DNA from: Vibrio sp. S17_S38 | GTDB taxonomy: Bacteria; Pseudomonadota; Gammaproteobacteria; Enterobacterales; Vibrionaceae | Assembly: GCF_014694375.1 (NCBI RefSeq) | Contig: NZ_JAAUWW010000014.1 | Location: forward strand, 42,130 to 106,129 | Direction: 5' to 3' | Length of the DNA: 64,000 nucleotides | Notes under the pieces: generated by a model | Databases searched by the model: none | What the model was told of the DNA's origin: nothing | The model's input: only the letters and a program-made list of their open reading frames with translations | Part shown: piece after piece, positions 49,850 through 59,647 of the stretch | Position numbering within the stretch: the stretch's first letter is position 1 | Layout: every line of letters begins with the position of its first letter | Translations under genes and position numbers: made by a program

Positions 49850-52285
49850 TTACTTTATTTTATGTAACACGCTTTCTTGTAAAGTCAGTAATACTTCAGA
49901 AGACAGTAATTCACCAAGCAAATCAACCAGTTCTTTGGTCTTGTGTTGATCATTCTCATTTGTGCTTTCAATATAGCCTTGTTGTTTTAAGGTTTGGAAG
50001 AAAGTAATGAACACGCCTTTATCGAAAAACTCTGGTGCATTAATGCCATGCAGTCGGCCTAAGCGTTGTGCAATATCTTGGCTCTGCTGCTCTAGACTCG
50101 TTTTATCAATATCGGGAATGGCAACCAATTGAGTGAGAGCAATCGCATAGCGTTGTAGTGTTTCGACGATGGTACGTGATAGCAATATTAAGGTTTGCAC
50201 TTGTGTTGGATTGGTCGATAGCTCTCCATTGGTTTCAATAATTAATTGTTGGCGCAATAATTCATCTATCAACTTATCTACTGCACTTTCTAACCCTTGT
50301 TCTGAATGATGTAAGAATAATTCCGCTTTTAAGAAGGGATAAATGAGCCCAATTGCCTGTTGTAACTCTATACGAGAGATATGTCCTTTTTGAATGATTA
50401 GATGGGCGATTAAAGACGGCAGAGCAAACAGGTGAATAATATTATTACGATAAAATGTCATTAAAATTGATTGTTGACGATCAAGAGAAATAATATCGCC
50501 TTTGCTGTCTTGCTCTACTTTAAATTTATCCAATTTTTCAGCGTGTTCCACTAATTCGGCTGCAGTGGCATTCGGTACGGTTGATGTCGCCGTGTAGGGA
50601 ACTTGAGTAAGAAGTGAAATATAACAATTAATCTGTTGTTCCAGTTTCTTGCGAGACAGGGCTCTTTGGTTAGATGCGAGCAATGCTGTTGCGCATAAAG
50701 TAAGAGCGTTAGTCGCGGTCGCATCATTAATATGGGTCATCATTTTATTTGCAAGTTTATTGACCACAGGATTTATCCATTGTGGTTTTTGAGATAAGTC
50801 TTGCGGATCATTTTCAGTTTTACTCGACCAGCCAGGTATTTGTTCATTTAAGTATTGGTTTAGGTTAATGGGTTCACCAAAGTTGACATAACCTTGCCCA
50901 AAATTGCGCAGCTTACGAATCGTTTTCAGCACCATACCTGCATTTTCTTTCTCTTTACGCTTTCCTGTGAGCTCCTTGGCGTAAGTCGATACTTCCATAA
51001 CATGCTCATAGCCAATGTAAACAGGGACTAAAGTGACAGGACGATTTAAGCCGCGCAACATAGTTTGAATCGTCATTGCGAGCATGCCGGTTTTGGCTTG
51101 TAGCAAACGACCAGTGCGCGAACGACCGCCTTCACAGAAAAATTCAACCGAATAACCTTTGGTAAATAATTCGGCTAAATATTCACGGAAAATAGTGGAG
51201 TAAAGCTTATTACCTTTAAAAGTGCGACGAATAAAGAAAGCACCGCCTCGTCGGAAAATAGGTCCTGCTGGGAAGAAGTTTAGATTTACACCGGCGGCAA
51301 TATGAGGCGGTACCATGCCTTCGTGGTGTAAAACATAAGACAATAGTAAGTAATCCATATGGCTACGGTGGCAAGGAACATAAATGATTTCGTGACCATC
51401 TTGGGCTAATTTCCTAACCACTGACATATTATTGATGTTCAAACCTTGGTACAGCTTGTTCCATAGCCAGCCTAGGAATTTTGCCCCAACTTTAATTAAC
51501 GAGTAAGAAAAATCGGCTGCTATTTCTTCTAAAATATCTTGAGCCTGCTTTTGGGCTTTTTCGTGTGAGATTTTTTTAGATTTAGCTTCATCATCGATGG
51601 CTTTTTGAATAGCCGGTGATTTTAATAAGCGATTAAACAGAACTTGGCGCTGTGGCAGGCTTGGACCTGATGCGGCAAGTTTTTGACGAGAGAAATGAAT
51701 TCGAGCGACACGGGCGAGTTTATGGGCAATGACTTCATCGACACCGTGATTGTCAGCCATGTAACGCAGCGAAACAATTGGACTAAAGCGAATTAAACAA
51801 TCTCGACCTGAAGACACCAACACTTTTGTTTTTTGGCAAGCGCTCATGGCTTCTAAATAAGGTTTCTCTTGACCTTCTTTACCGGGTTTTCTTCCCCATA
51901 ATACCGACGTCGGCAAAATTTGAATATCGAGTTCGGCATCATCTTGGTGCTTTGCTAATAGTTCTGAAAATAATAAGACCGATTTTTTAGGTAAAATATT
52001 TTTTGCGCCGATTGACGTCCCTTTAGCAGTAATAAAAACAAAGCGGTCATATTCTTGTCCGTTAATCGCAAGAGGGGTTAACGGATCGGGCAAACCTAAC
52101 GTCTTTGCTTGTGTTTGCAACGAAATTAAGTCGATATCAGAGTCAAAAGGTAAGACATAAACAATAGGTTTGGATAAATCGAGCTGTAATTCTTCGACTG
52201 GGTCGGCTGGTATGGTTTTACCTTTTACCATTACTGAAAGGGGTAACTTGAGAAGTGAACGAGAAATCAAGTGTCCATAAGACAT
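49850..52285 (-). CDS. plsB: Glycerol-3-phosphate 1-O-acyltransferase PlsB
   Basis: 811 aa, the expected size. PlsB acylates sn-1 of glycerol-3-phosphate at the inner membrane, the first step of phospholipid synthesis. The acyltransferase motifs are in order: block I HRSHMD with the catalytic pair His306 and Asp311, block II FIRRTF, block [18 protein letters not shown], and block [13 protein letters not shown]. The gene is divergent from lexA. Confidence 0.97.
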   Translation of the reverse strand: MSYGHLISRSLLKLPLSVMVKGKTIPADPVEELQLDLSKPIVYVLPFDSDIDLISLQTQAKTLGLPDPLTPLAINGQEYDRFVFITAKGTSIGAKNILPKKSVLLFSELLAKHQDDAELDIQILPTSVLWGRKPGKEGQEKPYLEAMSACQKTKVLVSSGRDCLIRFSPIVSLRYMADNHGVDEVIAHKLARVARIHFSRQKLAASGPSLPQRQVLFNRLLKSPAIQKAIDDEAKSKKISHEKAQKQAQDILEEIAADFSYSLIKVGAKFLGWLWNKLYQGLNINNMSVVRKLAQDGHEIIYVPCHRSHMDYLLLSYVLHHEGMVPPHIAAGVNLNFFPAGPIFRRGGAFFIRRTFKGNKLYSTIFREYLAELFTKGYSVEFFCEGGRSRTGRLLQAKTGMLAMTIQTMLRGLNRPVTLVPVYIGYEHVMEVSTYAKELTGKRKEKENAGMVLKTIRKLRNFGQGYVNFGEPINLNQYLNEQIPGWSSKTENDPQDLSQKPQWINPVVNKLANKMMTHINDATATNALTLCATALLASNQRALSRKKLEQQINCYISLLTQVPYTATSTVPNATAAELVEHAEKLDKFKVEQDSKGDIISLDRQQSILMTFYRNNIIHLFALPSLIAHLIIQKGHISRIELQQAIGLIYPFLKAELFLHHSEQGLESAVDKLIDELLRQQLIIETNGELSTNPTQVQTLILLSRTIVETLQRYAIALTQLVAIPDIDKTSLEQQSQDIAQRLGRLHGINAPEFFDKGVFITFFQTLKQQGYIESTNENDQHKTKELVDLLGELLSSEVLLTLQESVLHKIK

Positions 52286-52520
52286 AGCAATGTGAGCCTC
52301 AGAATATATACCCTTTTATTGGGATATAATTTTAGTTAATACGTATCAAAAATAGTAATCAAGAAGACTACTCATGCATTCAATCCGGCTATTCTACCTT
52401 TTTCATGATCATTTGGCTTGTTTTGATCAACGGTTGTTTTATTCGGTACGATATACAAAAAATGTTAACTATTTGTCTAATAGTAAAAAATTATGATTTC
52501 ACTGGCGTTATTATTTTTCA

Positions 52521-52556
52521 CTGTATATACTCACAGTCAACTGTATAAAAAGACAG
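52521..52556 (+). promoter_or_regulatory. Two LexA boxes upstream of lexA
   Basis: CTGTATATACTCACAG at 52521-52536 and CTGTATAAAAAGACAG at 52541-52556. Both fit CTGT-N8-ACAG exactly and are 20 bases apart, the arrangement of an autoregulated lexA promoter. A -10-like TATACT lies inside the first box. Confidence 0.92.
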
Positions 52557-52563
52557 GTGGAGT

Positions 52564-53187
52564 ATGAAGCCCTTAACCCCTCGACAGCAACAAATTTTTG
52601 AGCTGATTAAAGAGAAAATAGACATCACAGGAATGCCGCCAACTCGTGCAGAAATTGCTCGTGAACTTGGGTTTCGTTCTGCAAATGCCGCGGAAGAGCA
52701 TTTAAAAGCCTTAGCGCGTAAAAATGTTATTGAAATTATACCGGGTGCTTCGCGTGGTATTCGTATTGTTCAAACAGAAGCTGAATTACTTGAAGAGCAA
52801 GGATTACCCTTGATCGGTCGAGTGGCGGCTGGCGAGCCGATTCTGGCGCAGGAGCATGTTGAAAGCCATTATCAAGTCGATCCGAGTATGTTTAAACCTC
52901 AAGCGGATTTCTTGCTGCGCGTACATGGCATGAGTATGAAAGATATCGGTATTGTGGATGGTGACTTACTTGCCGTACACAAAACTCAAGATGTTCGAAA
53001 TGGTCAAGTCGTGGTTGCGCGTGTCGATGATGATGTGACCGTAAAGCGATTAGAGCGCAAAGGTTCTATCGTTTTATTACATGCTGAAAATGAAGAGTTT
53101 AGCTCAATTGAAGTTGATTTAACTCAGCAGCAATTATCGATCGAAGGTATTGCCGTTGGGATTATTCGTAATAATACTTGGATGTAA
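52564..53187 (+). CDS. lexA: SOS repressor LexA
   Basis: 207 aa. The winged-helix N-domain (about 1-70; [30 protein letters not shown]) binds CTGT-N8-ACAG boxes. The self-cleavage site is Ala89-Gly90, and the serine-lysine dyad is Ser124 (HGMSM) and Lys161 (VTVKRL). RecA filaments trigger cleavage and SOS induction. The gene is controlled by its own two boxes. dinF follows one gene later. Confidence 0.98.
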   Translation: MKPLTPRQQQIFELIKEKIDITGMPPTRAEIARELGFRSANAAEEHLKALARKNVIEIIPGASRGIRIVQTEAELLEEQGLPLIGRVAAGEPILAQEHVESHYQVDPSMFKPQADFLLRVHGMSMKDIGIVDGDLLAVHKTQDVRNGQVVVARVDDDVTVKRLERKGSIVLLHAENEEFSSIEVDLTQQQLSIEGIAVGIIRNNTWM

Positions 53188-53276
53188 TCGTTTGTATTTA
53201 TCGATGTGATTAAGGCAGCACTTAATCGGTTCAGCGATCATTTGCTTTCAGCTAATTGATTATTTAACTTGCCAGT

Positions 53277-53295
53277 ACAAATGATAATCATTATC
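53277..53295 (+). promoter_or_regulatory. Fur box upstream of the methyltransferase gene
   Basis: The 19 bases match the Fur consensus GATAATGATAATCATTATC at 16 positions, including the perfect palindromic core ATGATAATCATTAT. It lies 32 bases before the start codon and probably overlaps the promoter. It predicts derepression under iron limitation. Confidence 0.85.
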
Positions 53296-53328
53296 ATCAG
53301 TTAATCTCAAATAAGGAGATTAACTGAT
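53296..53328 (+). promoter_or_regulatory. Perfect hairpin covering the ribosome-binding site and start codon
   Basis: ATCAGTTAATCTC (53296-53308) and GAGATTAACTGAT (53316-53328) are perfect complements with a 7-base loop AAATAAG. The right arm and loop contain the AAGGAG ribosome-binding site (53313-53318) and the first two bases of the ATG (53327-53329). In mRNA this 13-bp stem would block initiation unless opened. Confidence 0.75.
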
Positions 53329-54175
53329 GAATTCCCCTCAGCCCGTTTCATCTTCTGATACTAAGCCAACTAGGCTTGATTCTTTTACGATGCCTTATCA
53401 AGTTCCTGCTAATTTATTGCAACCATTATGGTTACGCAGTCGAGAAAGTTTGATTGATAATGGTTTGGTGTATGATCCGATTGCTGCACGAGCTTGCCAA
53501 CGTTGTCAGTTATCTCTGGCTTGTTTGTCTGGTGATGTCGATCAAAAACAATTACTTCATGCCACACTCACGCAATTATGTGATATCGAAGTTCGTCAAT
53601 TTTTAGAGCGATACCCTAATGCTTGGATCATTAATGTTGGTGCTGGTCTTGATACTCGCTTTTATCGTCTTGATAATGGGCGTTGTCATTGGATTGAGCT
53701 GGATGTGAATGAAAACTTAGTGTGGCGACAAAAATTATTTCATCATAGCGAACGATACAAAATGATGTGTGGATCGGTGCCAGATATGGATTGGCTAGAG
53801 CAGTTAGTTATTCCTGAAAGTTCGCCGATCTTAATTGTGTGTGATCAAGCTTTACTCACTCATCAACGTAATCAAGTCGCTCATTTTATTCAAAAATTAG
53901 GGCGTTATTTTACTCATGCCCAAGCTTGTATAGTGTTAGCCGGAGATAGAACTCAATCTTATTGGGGGCGAAAAATGGGTTGCGAAATTTATTCTCATGG
54001 TTTAGCTGAACCAGCTAAGAGCGTATTAAATTGGTTACCGTGGATTGTACGAATTAAAGCTCGATCTCCAATGGATCATAATTGTAAACGCTGGACAATT
54101 TGGCAAAGAACGGTATCTCGATTACCGTTTTTAAAGCATCGCTTAACGCCAGTATTAGTGTACTTCCGTTGGTAA
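53327..54175 (+). CDS. Class I SAM-dependent methyltransferase (leucine carboxyl methyltransferase-like)
   Basis: 282 aa. The fold is that of the LCM/PPM1 group: SRESLIDNGLVYDPIAARAC near the N-terminus, SAM motif I WIINVGAGLDTRFYRLD, and WIELDVNENLVWRQKLF as the acidic motif II. The substrate is not known; some relatives modify small molecules such as polyketides or siderophore-related compounds. A Fur box and a start-sequestering hairpin lie upstream. It lies between lexA and dinF, which are adjacent in E. coli, so it is an insertion in that pair. Confidence 0.8.
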   Translation: MNSPQPVSSSDTKPTRLDSFTMPYQVPANLLQPLWLRSRESLIDNGLVYDPIAARACQRCQLSLACLSGDVDQKQLLHATLTQLCDIEVRQFLERYPNAWIINVGAGLDTRFYRLDNGRCHWIELDVNENLVWRQKLFHHSERYKMMCGSVPDMDWLEQLVIPESSPILIVCDQALLTHQRNQVAHFIQKLGRYFTHAQACIVLAGDRTQSYWGRKMGCEIYSHGLAEPAKSVLNWLPWIVRIKARSPMDHNCKRWTIWQRTVSRLPFLKHRLTPVLVYFRW

Positions 54176-54243
54176 GAGTCCACGCTAAGTAAGTGTCCAC
54201 TGACTTCCATGGCTTGGCGTATCTCTCTATTCTGGTTTGATAT

Positions 54244-54261
54244 CTTTATGCTCACATAAAG
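54244..54261 (+). repeat. Small inverted repeat upstream of dinF
   Basis: CTTTATG / CATAAAG with a 4-base loop, about 45 bases before the dinF start. No LexA box is seen in the dinF upstream region (54176-54303), so this palindrome may be an operator or part of the leader; the role is unknown. Confidence 0.45.
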
Positions 54262-54303
54262 CTTTGCTTGGTATACACTAGCCACTCATAAAGAGAGGTT
54301 CTC

Positions 54304-55653
54304 GTGTTCAGACAACTCCAACATATTTTATCTCAACGATCCATTCACCAGCAGGTGTTAGTACTCGCTATTCCTATGGTGCTCTCTAATATTACGGTTC
54401 CCTTACTTGGCTTGGTCGATGCCGCAGTTATCGGTCATTTGGATCGTTCGTGGTATTTAGGCGGTGTTGCGCTAGGAAGCACTATGATCAGTGTGACGTT
54501 TTGGTTGCTTGGTTTTTTACGAATGGCAACTACGGGCCTAACGGCGCAAGCACAAGGAGAGCAAAATCCAGAGAAATTAGCGAAAGTATGGTTGCAGGGA
54601 ATGCTGGTCGCACTATTGCTGGCGAGTTTGTTCTTATTACTTCATTCTCCACTCGCCGATCTTATTTTCTCTTTTAGCCAAGCCAGTGAAGAGGTGAAGC
54701 ATTATGGTATGCAATATTTTTCGATTCGTGTTTGGAGTGCACCGGCAGCGTTAGCCAATTTTGTTATTTTAGGTTGGTTGCTCGGCACTCAAAATGCCCG
54801 ATCCCCGATGTGGTTAGTCATCGTTATCAACCTCGCCAACATTGTTTTGGATATATTGTTTGTGTTGGTGTTTGATTGGAAAGTTGCGGGCGCTGCTTGG
54901 GCATCGGTATTGTCCGATTATACTGGTTTGGCTCTCGGTTTATTTTTTGTCGCCCGCACATGGACAAAGCAACAATTACCCTCGCTATGGTCACTATTAC
55001 CTTCCGCTACCCACAATATGGGTCGAATGCTAAGACTGAATAGTGATATCTTTTTACGATCTTTATGCTTACAAGCCGTTTTCAGTTTTATGACCTTCCA
55101 AGGCGCAGCCTTAGGCGATGATGTTGTTGCCGCCAATGCGGTTTTAATGAGTTTTTTGATGATGGTGTCTTACGGCATGGATGGCTTTGCTTATGCGATG
55201 GAAGCTATGGTGGGTAAAGCCGTAGGGGCAAAAAGTCGAGATCAGCTTTTACATTCATTAATAGGAACTTCATTTTGGGGCTTGCTCTGTAGTTTGGGCT
55301 TAACCTTATTATTCTTGTGTTTTGGCGAAGGCTTAATTCGACTAGTAACTGATATTAATAGTGTTCAATTGCAAGCGAATACTTACTTGCCTTGGCTCAT
55401 TATTATGCCGATTGTTTCCATGTGGTGTTTTTTACTCGATGGGATTTTTGTTGGTGCGACTAAAGGCAAAGAAATGCGTAACAGTATGTTGGTTGCCATG
55501 CTGAGTTTCTTTATTTTGTATTATAGCTGTGCTAACTGGGGCAATCATGCGTTATGGTTTTCGATGGTTATGTTTATGGGGATGCGTGGCGCAGGGTTAG
55601 CTTTTATCTTTATTCGACAGTGGAAATCGCAAAGCTTTGTTAAGGTAAACTAA
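54304..55653 (+). CDS. dinF: MATE-family efflux transporter DinF
   Basis: 449 aa from a GTG with AGAGAGG upstream. Twelve membrane helices in two MatE halves. The N-terminus LVLAIPMVLSNITVPLLGLVDAAVIGHL is typical of DinF rather than NorM. It uses a Na+ or H+ gradient to export toxic organic cations or bile-salt-like compounds. In enterics dinF is in the lexA operon; here it is separated by the methyltransferase gene and has its own 128-base upstream region. Confidence 0.9.
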   Translation: MFRQLQHILSQRSIHQQVLVLAIPMVLSNITVPLLGLVDAAVIGHLDRSWYLGGVALGSTMISVTFWLLGFLRMATTGLTAQAQGEQNPEKLAKVWLQGMLVALLLASLFLLLHSPLADLIFSFSQASEEVKHYGMQYFSIRVWSAPAALANFVILGWLLGTQNARSPMWLVIVINLANIVLDILFVLVFDWKVAGAAWASVLSDYTGLALGLFFVARTWTKQQLPSLWSLLPSATHNMGRMLRLNSDIFLRSLCLQAVFSFMTFQGAALGDDVVAANAVLMSFLMMVSYGMDGFAYAMEAMVGKAVGAKSRDQLLHSLIGTSFWGLLCSLGLTLLFLCFGEGLIRLVTDINSVQLQANTYLPWLIIMPIVSMWCFLLDGIFVGATKGKEMRNSMLVAMLSFFILYYSCANWGNHALWFSMVMFMGMRGAGLAFIFIRQWKSQSFVKVN

Positions 55654-55693
55654 AGCTAAGGTAAATTAAATATGGGTAAGGACAGGTAAAAAC

Positions 55694-55719
55694 AGGGAGC
55701 TAAATAGCTCCCTTTTGTT
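55694..55719 (+). terminator. Terminator after dinF
   Basis: Perfect 9-bp stem AGGGAGCTA / TAGCTCCCT with a very short loop, followed by TTTTG. Confidence 0.82.
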
Positions 55720-55751
55720 TGTCTTTATCTATATAGAAAGTCTAATTCTAT

Positions 55752-57152
55752 TTAAAACAACCGATTCAAACCATTTAGTGCTGCAACTCGGAAGGCTTCT
55801 GCCATGGTTGGATAGTTAAAGGTAGTATTCACAAAATACTCGATAGTATTAGCATCTCCTTTTTGTTCCATGATCGCTTGCCCGATGTGAATAATTTCCG
55901 CCGCGCGCTCACCAAAACAATGAATACCTAAAATTGCTTTAGTCTCTCGATGGAATAAAATTTTCAAACTACCCACGTCTTTACCGGCAATTTGCGCGCG
56001 TGCCAAGTGTTTAAAAGAGGCGCGACCTACTTCATACGGAATTTTTGCAGATGTCAGTTCTTGTTCTGTTTTTCCGACCGAACTAATTTCTGGAATGGTG
56101 TAAATGCCTGTTGGAATATCTTCAATTAAGAATTGATCGGCTTGGCCTTTTGCAATGGCTTGTGCAACAAAACGACCTTGATCATAAGCAGCGCTGGCAA
56201 GGCTTGGGTATCCAATGACATCACCAACTGCGTAAACATGCTCAACACTGGTTTGATAATGTTTGTTCACCGAAAGTTGGCCACGAGAATCAGGTGTTAA
56301 TCCTACTTCTTGTAAATCTAATGTATCGGTATTACCTGTGCGGCCATTGGCGTATAACAAACAATCGGCTTTCATTTTTTTGCCTGACTGCATATGGACG
56401 ATCACACCGTCAGATGTACCTTCAACTTTTTGGTATGTCTCATCATTGCGGATCACTACACCGCTGTTCCAGAAGTGATAAGACAAAGCATCGGAGGTTT
56501 CATTATCTAAGAAGGCTAATAAACGATCGCGAGTGTTGATCAGATCGGTTTTAACACCAAGACCTCGGAAAATAGAGGCATATTCACAGCCGATCACACC
56601 CGCCCCATAAATAATAATATGGCGTGGATCGTGTTGCAGATTTAATACGGTGTCGCTGTTATAAATACGTGGATGGTTAAAATCGATATCATCAGGTTGA
56701 TAAGGACGAGAGCCTGTTGCGATAACAAATTTCTCTGCGGTGTAGTGTTCAAATGATCCGTCTGCTTGAGCGACAGAAACTGAATTTGAGCCAGTAAATC
56801 GGGCTTTGCCAAAAATTAAGGTACATTCATTTCGATCGTAAAACCCTTGGCGTAACCGAGTCTGTTTATCAATAACTATTTTGGCATGATCTAGAATATC
56901 TGAAAATGATGCGGTTAAGCTGGTGTTATTTTTGCAAAACAAAGGGTTACTATTGAATTCAATAATACGGCTAACGGCATGACGTAATGCTTTGGAAGGT
57001 ATGGTGCCCCAGTGAGTACAACCTCCACCGACACTGTTTTCTTTTTCTATTATGGCAACGTTTAACCCAGCTTTGGCCAATCCCATCGCGGCACCTTCTC
57101 CACCTGGGCCGCTACCAATGACGATGACATCAAAGTGTGTTGAATCCTTCAT
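55752..57152 (-). CDS. sthA: Soluble pyridine nucleotide transhydrogenase SthA
   Basis: 466 aa. A flavoprotein that moves reducing equivalents between NADPH and NAD+. It belongs to the disulfide reductase fold: FAD motif [13 protein letters not shown], the [18 protein letters not shown] segment in which one of the two redox cysteines is replaced (a hallmark of SthA), NAD motif [13 protein letters not shown], and the C-terminal dimerisation domain. It is divergent from fabR, as in E. coli. Confidence 0.95.
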   Translation of the reverse strand: MKDSTHFDVIVIGSGPGGEGAAMGLAKAGLNVAIIEKENSVGGGCTHWGTIPSKALRHAVSRIIEFNSNPLFCKNNTSLTASFSDILDHAKIVIDKQTRLRQGFYDRNECTLIFGKARFTGSNSVSVAQADGSFEHYTAEKFVIATGSRPYQPDDIDFNHPRIYNSDTVLNLQHDPRHIIIYGAGVIGCEYASIFRGLGVKTDLINTRDRLLAFLDNETSDALSYHFWNSGVVIRNDETYQKVEGTSDGVIVHMQSGKKMKADCLLYANGRTGNTDTLDLQEVGLTPDSRGQLSVNKHYQTSVEHVYAVGDVIGYPSLASAAYDQGRFVAQAIAKGQADQFLIEDIPTGIYTIPEISSVGKTEQELTSAKIPYEVGRASFKHLARAQIAGKDVGSLKILFHRETKAILGIHCFGERAAEIIHIGQAIMEQKGDANTIEYFVNTTFNYPTMAEAFRVAALNGLNRLF

Positions 57153-57389
57153 GCTTTACCCTTGTTATATTTCACAACATAATATATTCACTATATTAAC
57201 CTATTCATTTTATGGGTAAATGATCCACATGAAAACACATCGGGGGGATCACAAAGATAAGAAGGATTCATCTAAATTTTGTTGTATTGAAAATGAAAAG
57301 TTATTATGGAAGTGGTTGATGGCTCTATTTATAGGTATATTGTCTTGATGGTTTTTGGGTTCCGCACGTTAAAATAAGTAGATAGCATT

Positions 57390-58007
57390 ATGGGTATTCG
57401 AGCTCAACAGAAAGAAAAAACACGTCGCTCCCTAATTGATGCAGCGTTTGGTCAATTGAGTGCTGATCGAGGTTTTTCTAATTTAAGCCTACGAGAAGTA
57501 TCAAGAGAAGCAGGGATTGCGCCTACTTCTTTTTATCGTCACTTTAAAGATATGGATGAACTAGGTTTGGTTATGGTGGATGAGGGCGGTTTGTTATTAC
57601 GCCAGCTTATGCGCCAAGCACGCCAACGTATTGTTGCTGAAGGGAGTTTAATTCGGACTTCGGTGCATACTTTTATGGAGTTTATAGAGCACAACCCGAA
57701 TATCTTTCGTTTATTGTTGCGTGAGCGTTCTGGAACATCGACAGAGTTTCGAACTGCTGTCACGCGCGAGGTGCATCATTTTGGCGCTGAATTAACGGAA
57801 TATTTAATGAGAACGGGTTTAGAGCGTGAATTTGCGGCTATTCAAGCTGAAGCGGCGGTCACCATTGTCTTCACTTCGGGAGCAGAAGCTTTGGATTTAA
57901 ATGTTGAAGATAGAAATGCTTTATCTGAACGAATGATTTTACAGTTAAAGATGTTGTCGAAAGGTGCGATGTTAACAAAGAGAAAGTACCGTCAATCTGG
58001 TCGTTAA
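57390..58007 (+). CDS. fabR: TetR-family repressor of unsaturated fatty acid synthesis FabR
   Basis: 205 aa. The TetR-type N-terminal helix-turn-helix is clear ([43 protein letters not shown]). The full N-terminus [20 protein letters not shown] and the neighbouring sthA and trmA are those of FabR, which represses fabA and fabB according to the acyl-ACP/acyl-CoA pool. The C-terminal ligand domain lies in the membrane-facing half. A terminator follows. Confidence 0.93.
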   Translation: MGIRAQQKEKTRRSLIDAAFGQLSADRGFSNLSLREVSREAGIAPTSFYRHFKDMDELGLVMVDEGGLLLRQLMRQARQRIVAEGSLIRTSVHTFMEFIEHNPNIFRLLLRERSGTSTEFRTAVTREVHHFGAELTEYLMRTGLEREFAAIQAEAAVTIVFTSGAEALDLNVEDRNALSERMILQLKMLSKGAMLTKRKYRQSGR

Positions 58008-58039
58008 TATATTGTTTGAATTTGAATGTTAGGGGTAAA

Positions 58040-58074
58040 AATATCGACTTTATGTAAGCAGTAAAGTCGATATT
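58040..58074. terminator. Bidirectional terminator between fabR and trmA
   Basis: Perfect 13-bp stem AATATCGACTTTA / TAAAGTCGATATT with a 9-base loop. It lies between convergent fabR and trmA; the T tail on the plus side is short. Confidence 0.75.
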
Positions 58075-58092
58075 ATTGTTCACCATGAATGA

Positions 58093-59199
58093 TTATTTAC
58101 GCTCTAAAAACACACCGACTTCCATATGATGGGTGTAAGGAAATTGATCAAACAGAGCAAAGCGCGTGACATGGTGAGTTTGAGTCAAAATGGCTAAGTT
58201 ATCTTTCAGGGTTTCAGGGTTACATGAAATATACATAATACGTTCATAACCTTGTACCATTTTACAGGTGCCGTCATCCATGCCCGAACGAGGCGGATCG
58301 ACAAAAATGGTGTTGCAGTGATAACTGTTTAAATCAATGCCATTATCTTTCAAACGACGAAACTCGCGTTTACCTTCCATTGCATCCGTAAAATCCTCTG
58401 CCGACATGCGAATAATTTGTACGTTATCAATGTTGTTTGCTTTGATGTTGTATTGCGCTGAATCTACGGATGGCTTCGCTAATTCTGTCGCGAGTACTCG
58501 ATTAAAGTTTTGCGCCAAGGCAAGGGAGAAATTCCCGTTACCACAATACAGTTCAAGTAAATCACCTTGGCTGTCTTGAGTGCAATCAACCGCCCATTCC
58601 AACATTTTCTGCGCCACAATTCCGTTAGGTTGAGTGAAGCTATTTTCAACCTGTTGATAGATATAAGGCTTACCGTTGACTTGCAGTTTTTCTATCACAT
58701 ATTCGCGATCCATGACGATTTTCATTTTACGAGCGCGACCAATTAAATCTAGGTTAAATCCTTCATCGTTAAGGCGTTGCTTTAAGGCTTGTGCTTGTTG
58801 CTTCCATTCTTCATCGAGTTGGCGGTGGTATAACAGCGAAACTAAAATCTCACCACTTAATGTAGACAAAAAATCCACTTGAAATAGTTTATGGCGCAAG
58901 CTGCGATTCGGCTTCATTGCATCTAATAGCAGTGGCATTAAATCATTAATAAGGCGGCTAGCGGTTGGGAATTGATCAACACGGTATTTTTCACGAGTTT
59001 CTTGGTTAAACATGATGTAATACATGTCTTCACCTTCATGCCATACGCGAAATTCAGCACGCATGCGGTAGTGTTGTTCTGGTGATTCAAAGACTTCGAT
59101 TTCTGGCGTCGTAAACTCACAAAACATCTCGTCTAGACGTTGCAGTTTGTTGGTCAGTTGTTGCGCATAGCGATCCGCGCTGCTGTTTACAGTTGCCAT
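58093..59199 (-). CDS. trmA: tRNA (uracil-5-)-methyltransferase TrmA
   Basis: 368 aa. TrmA makes m5U54 in the T-loop of tRNAs with SAM. Family marks are [21 protein letters not shown] near the N-terminus, motif [17 protein letters not shown], the motif [12 protein letters not shown], and the catalytic cysteine in [13 protein letters not shown]. It is divergent from btuB and its position between fabR and btuB is conserved. Confidence 0.97.
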   Translation of the reverse strand: MATVNSSADRYAQQLTNKLQRLDEMFCEFTTPEIEVFESPEQHYRMRAEFRVWHEGEDMYYIMFNQETREKYRVDQFPTASRLINDLMPLLLDAMKPNRSLRHKLFQVDFLSTLSGEILVSLLYHRQLDEEWKQQAQALKQRLNDEGFNLDLIGRARKMKIVMDREYVIEKLQVNGKPYIYQQVENSFTQPNGIVAQKMLEWAVDCTQDSQGDLLELYCGNGNFSLALAQNFNRVLATELAKPSVDSAQYNIKANNIDNVQIIRMSAEDFTDAMEGKREFRRLKDNGIDLNSYHCNTIFVDPPRSGMDDGTCKMVQGYERIMYISCNPETLKDNLAILTQTHHVTRFALFDQFPYTHHMEVGVFLERK

Positions 59200-59383
59200 A
59201 AATAAGCCTTTTGGTGTTCTTTTTAAATAGAGATTGGAACAAGGAGCGCAGATTTTATCTATTGCAGCAAAGATGTCCAGTTTTGACTATAAATCATCGC
59301 TGACCTGAATAAATGAGAAATACATCATTCATTGCTCTTAATAATAGTGTAGACAAGGCGATCATAGCACTTTAGGATCGGCT
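59200..59383. promoter_or_regulatory. Divergent trmA/btuB promoter region
   Basis: 184 bases between the trmA start and the first stem of the cobalamin riboswitch. It must hold the trmA promoter (minus) and the btuB promoter (plus), but no hexamer pair is strong enough to call. Confidence 0.4.
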
Positions 59384-59600
59384 TTGCTGGTGACCTCTGT
59401 ATTTGATTTTATTGAATAGGGGAGGCTGAAAAGGGAATTTGGTGTAAATCCAGAACTGACGCGCAGCGGTGTGAAGAACGAAACTTTCAAGGTTAATGAT
59501 TAACCGAGACACTGTTTTAGCTTGAGGTTAAGCAAGATGGGAAGTGGAAAGGAGTAGGTGGTAGCAATACCGAGCTTTAAGTCCGAAGACCTGCCAGCAA
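59384..59600 (+). ncRNA. Cobalamin (B12) riboswitch
   Basis: A 217-base leader upstream of btuB. The closing stem P1 pairs TTGCTGG (59384-59390) with CCAGCAA (59594-59600). Inside are conserved B12-box elements: GGGAATTTGGTG..AAATCCAGAACTGACGCGC followed by AGCGGTGTGA, and the 3' segment AAGTCCGAAGACCTGCC. Adenosylcobalamin binding is expected to reduce btuB expression, probably at translation since no terminator precedes the start. Confidence 0.93.
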
Positions 59601-59647
59601 CGGAGCAAATGCTCGCAATGTTTCTCGCGTTTTAGGACTTACAATAA

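Noticed and set aside
54176..54303. LexA box upstream of dinF
   Set aside because: No CTGT-N8-ACAG match is present, so SOS control of dinF from its own upstream region is not supported.
59384..59647. Rho-independent terminator as riboswitch expression platform
   Set aside because: The small GAGCA/TGCTC hairpin after the aptamer has no adequate T run; control of translation initiation is more likely.
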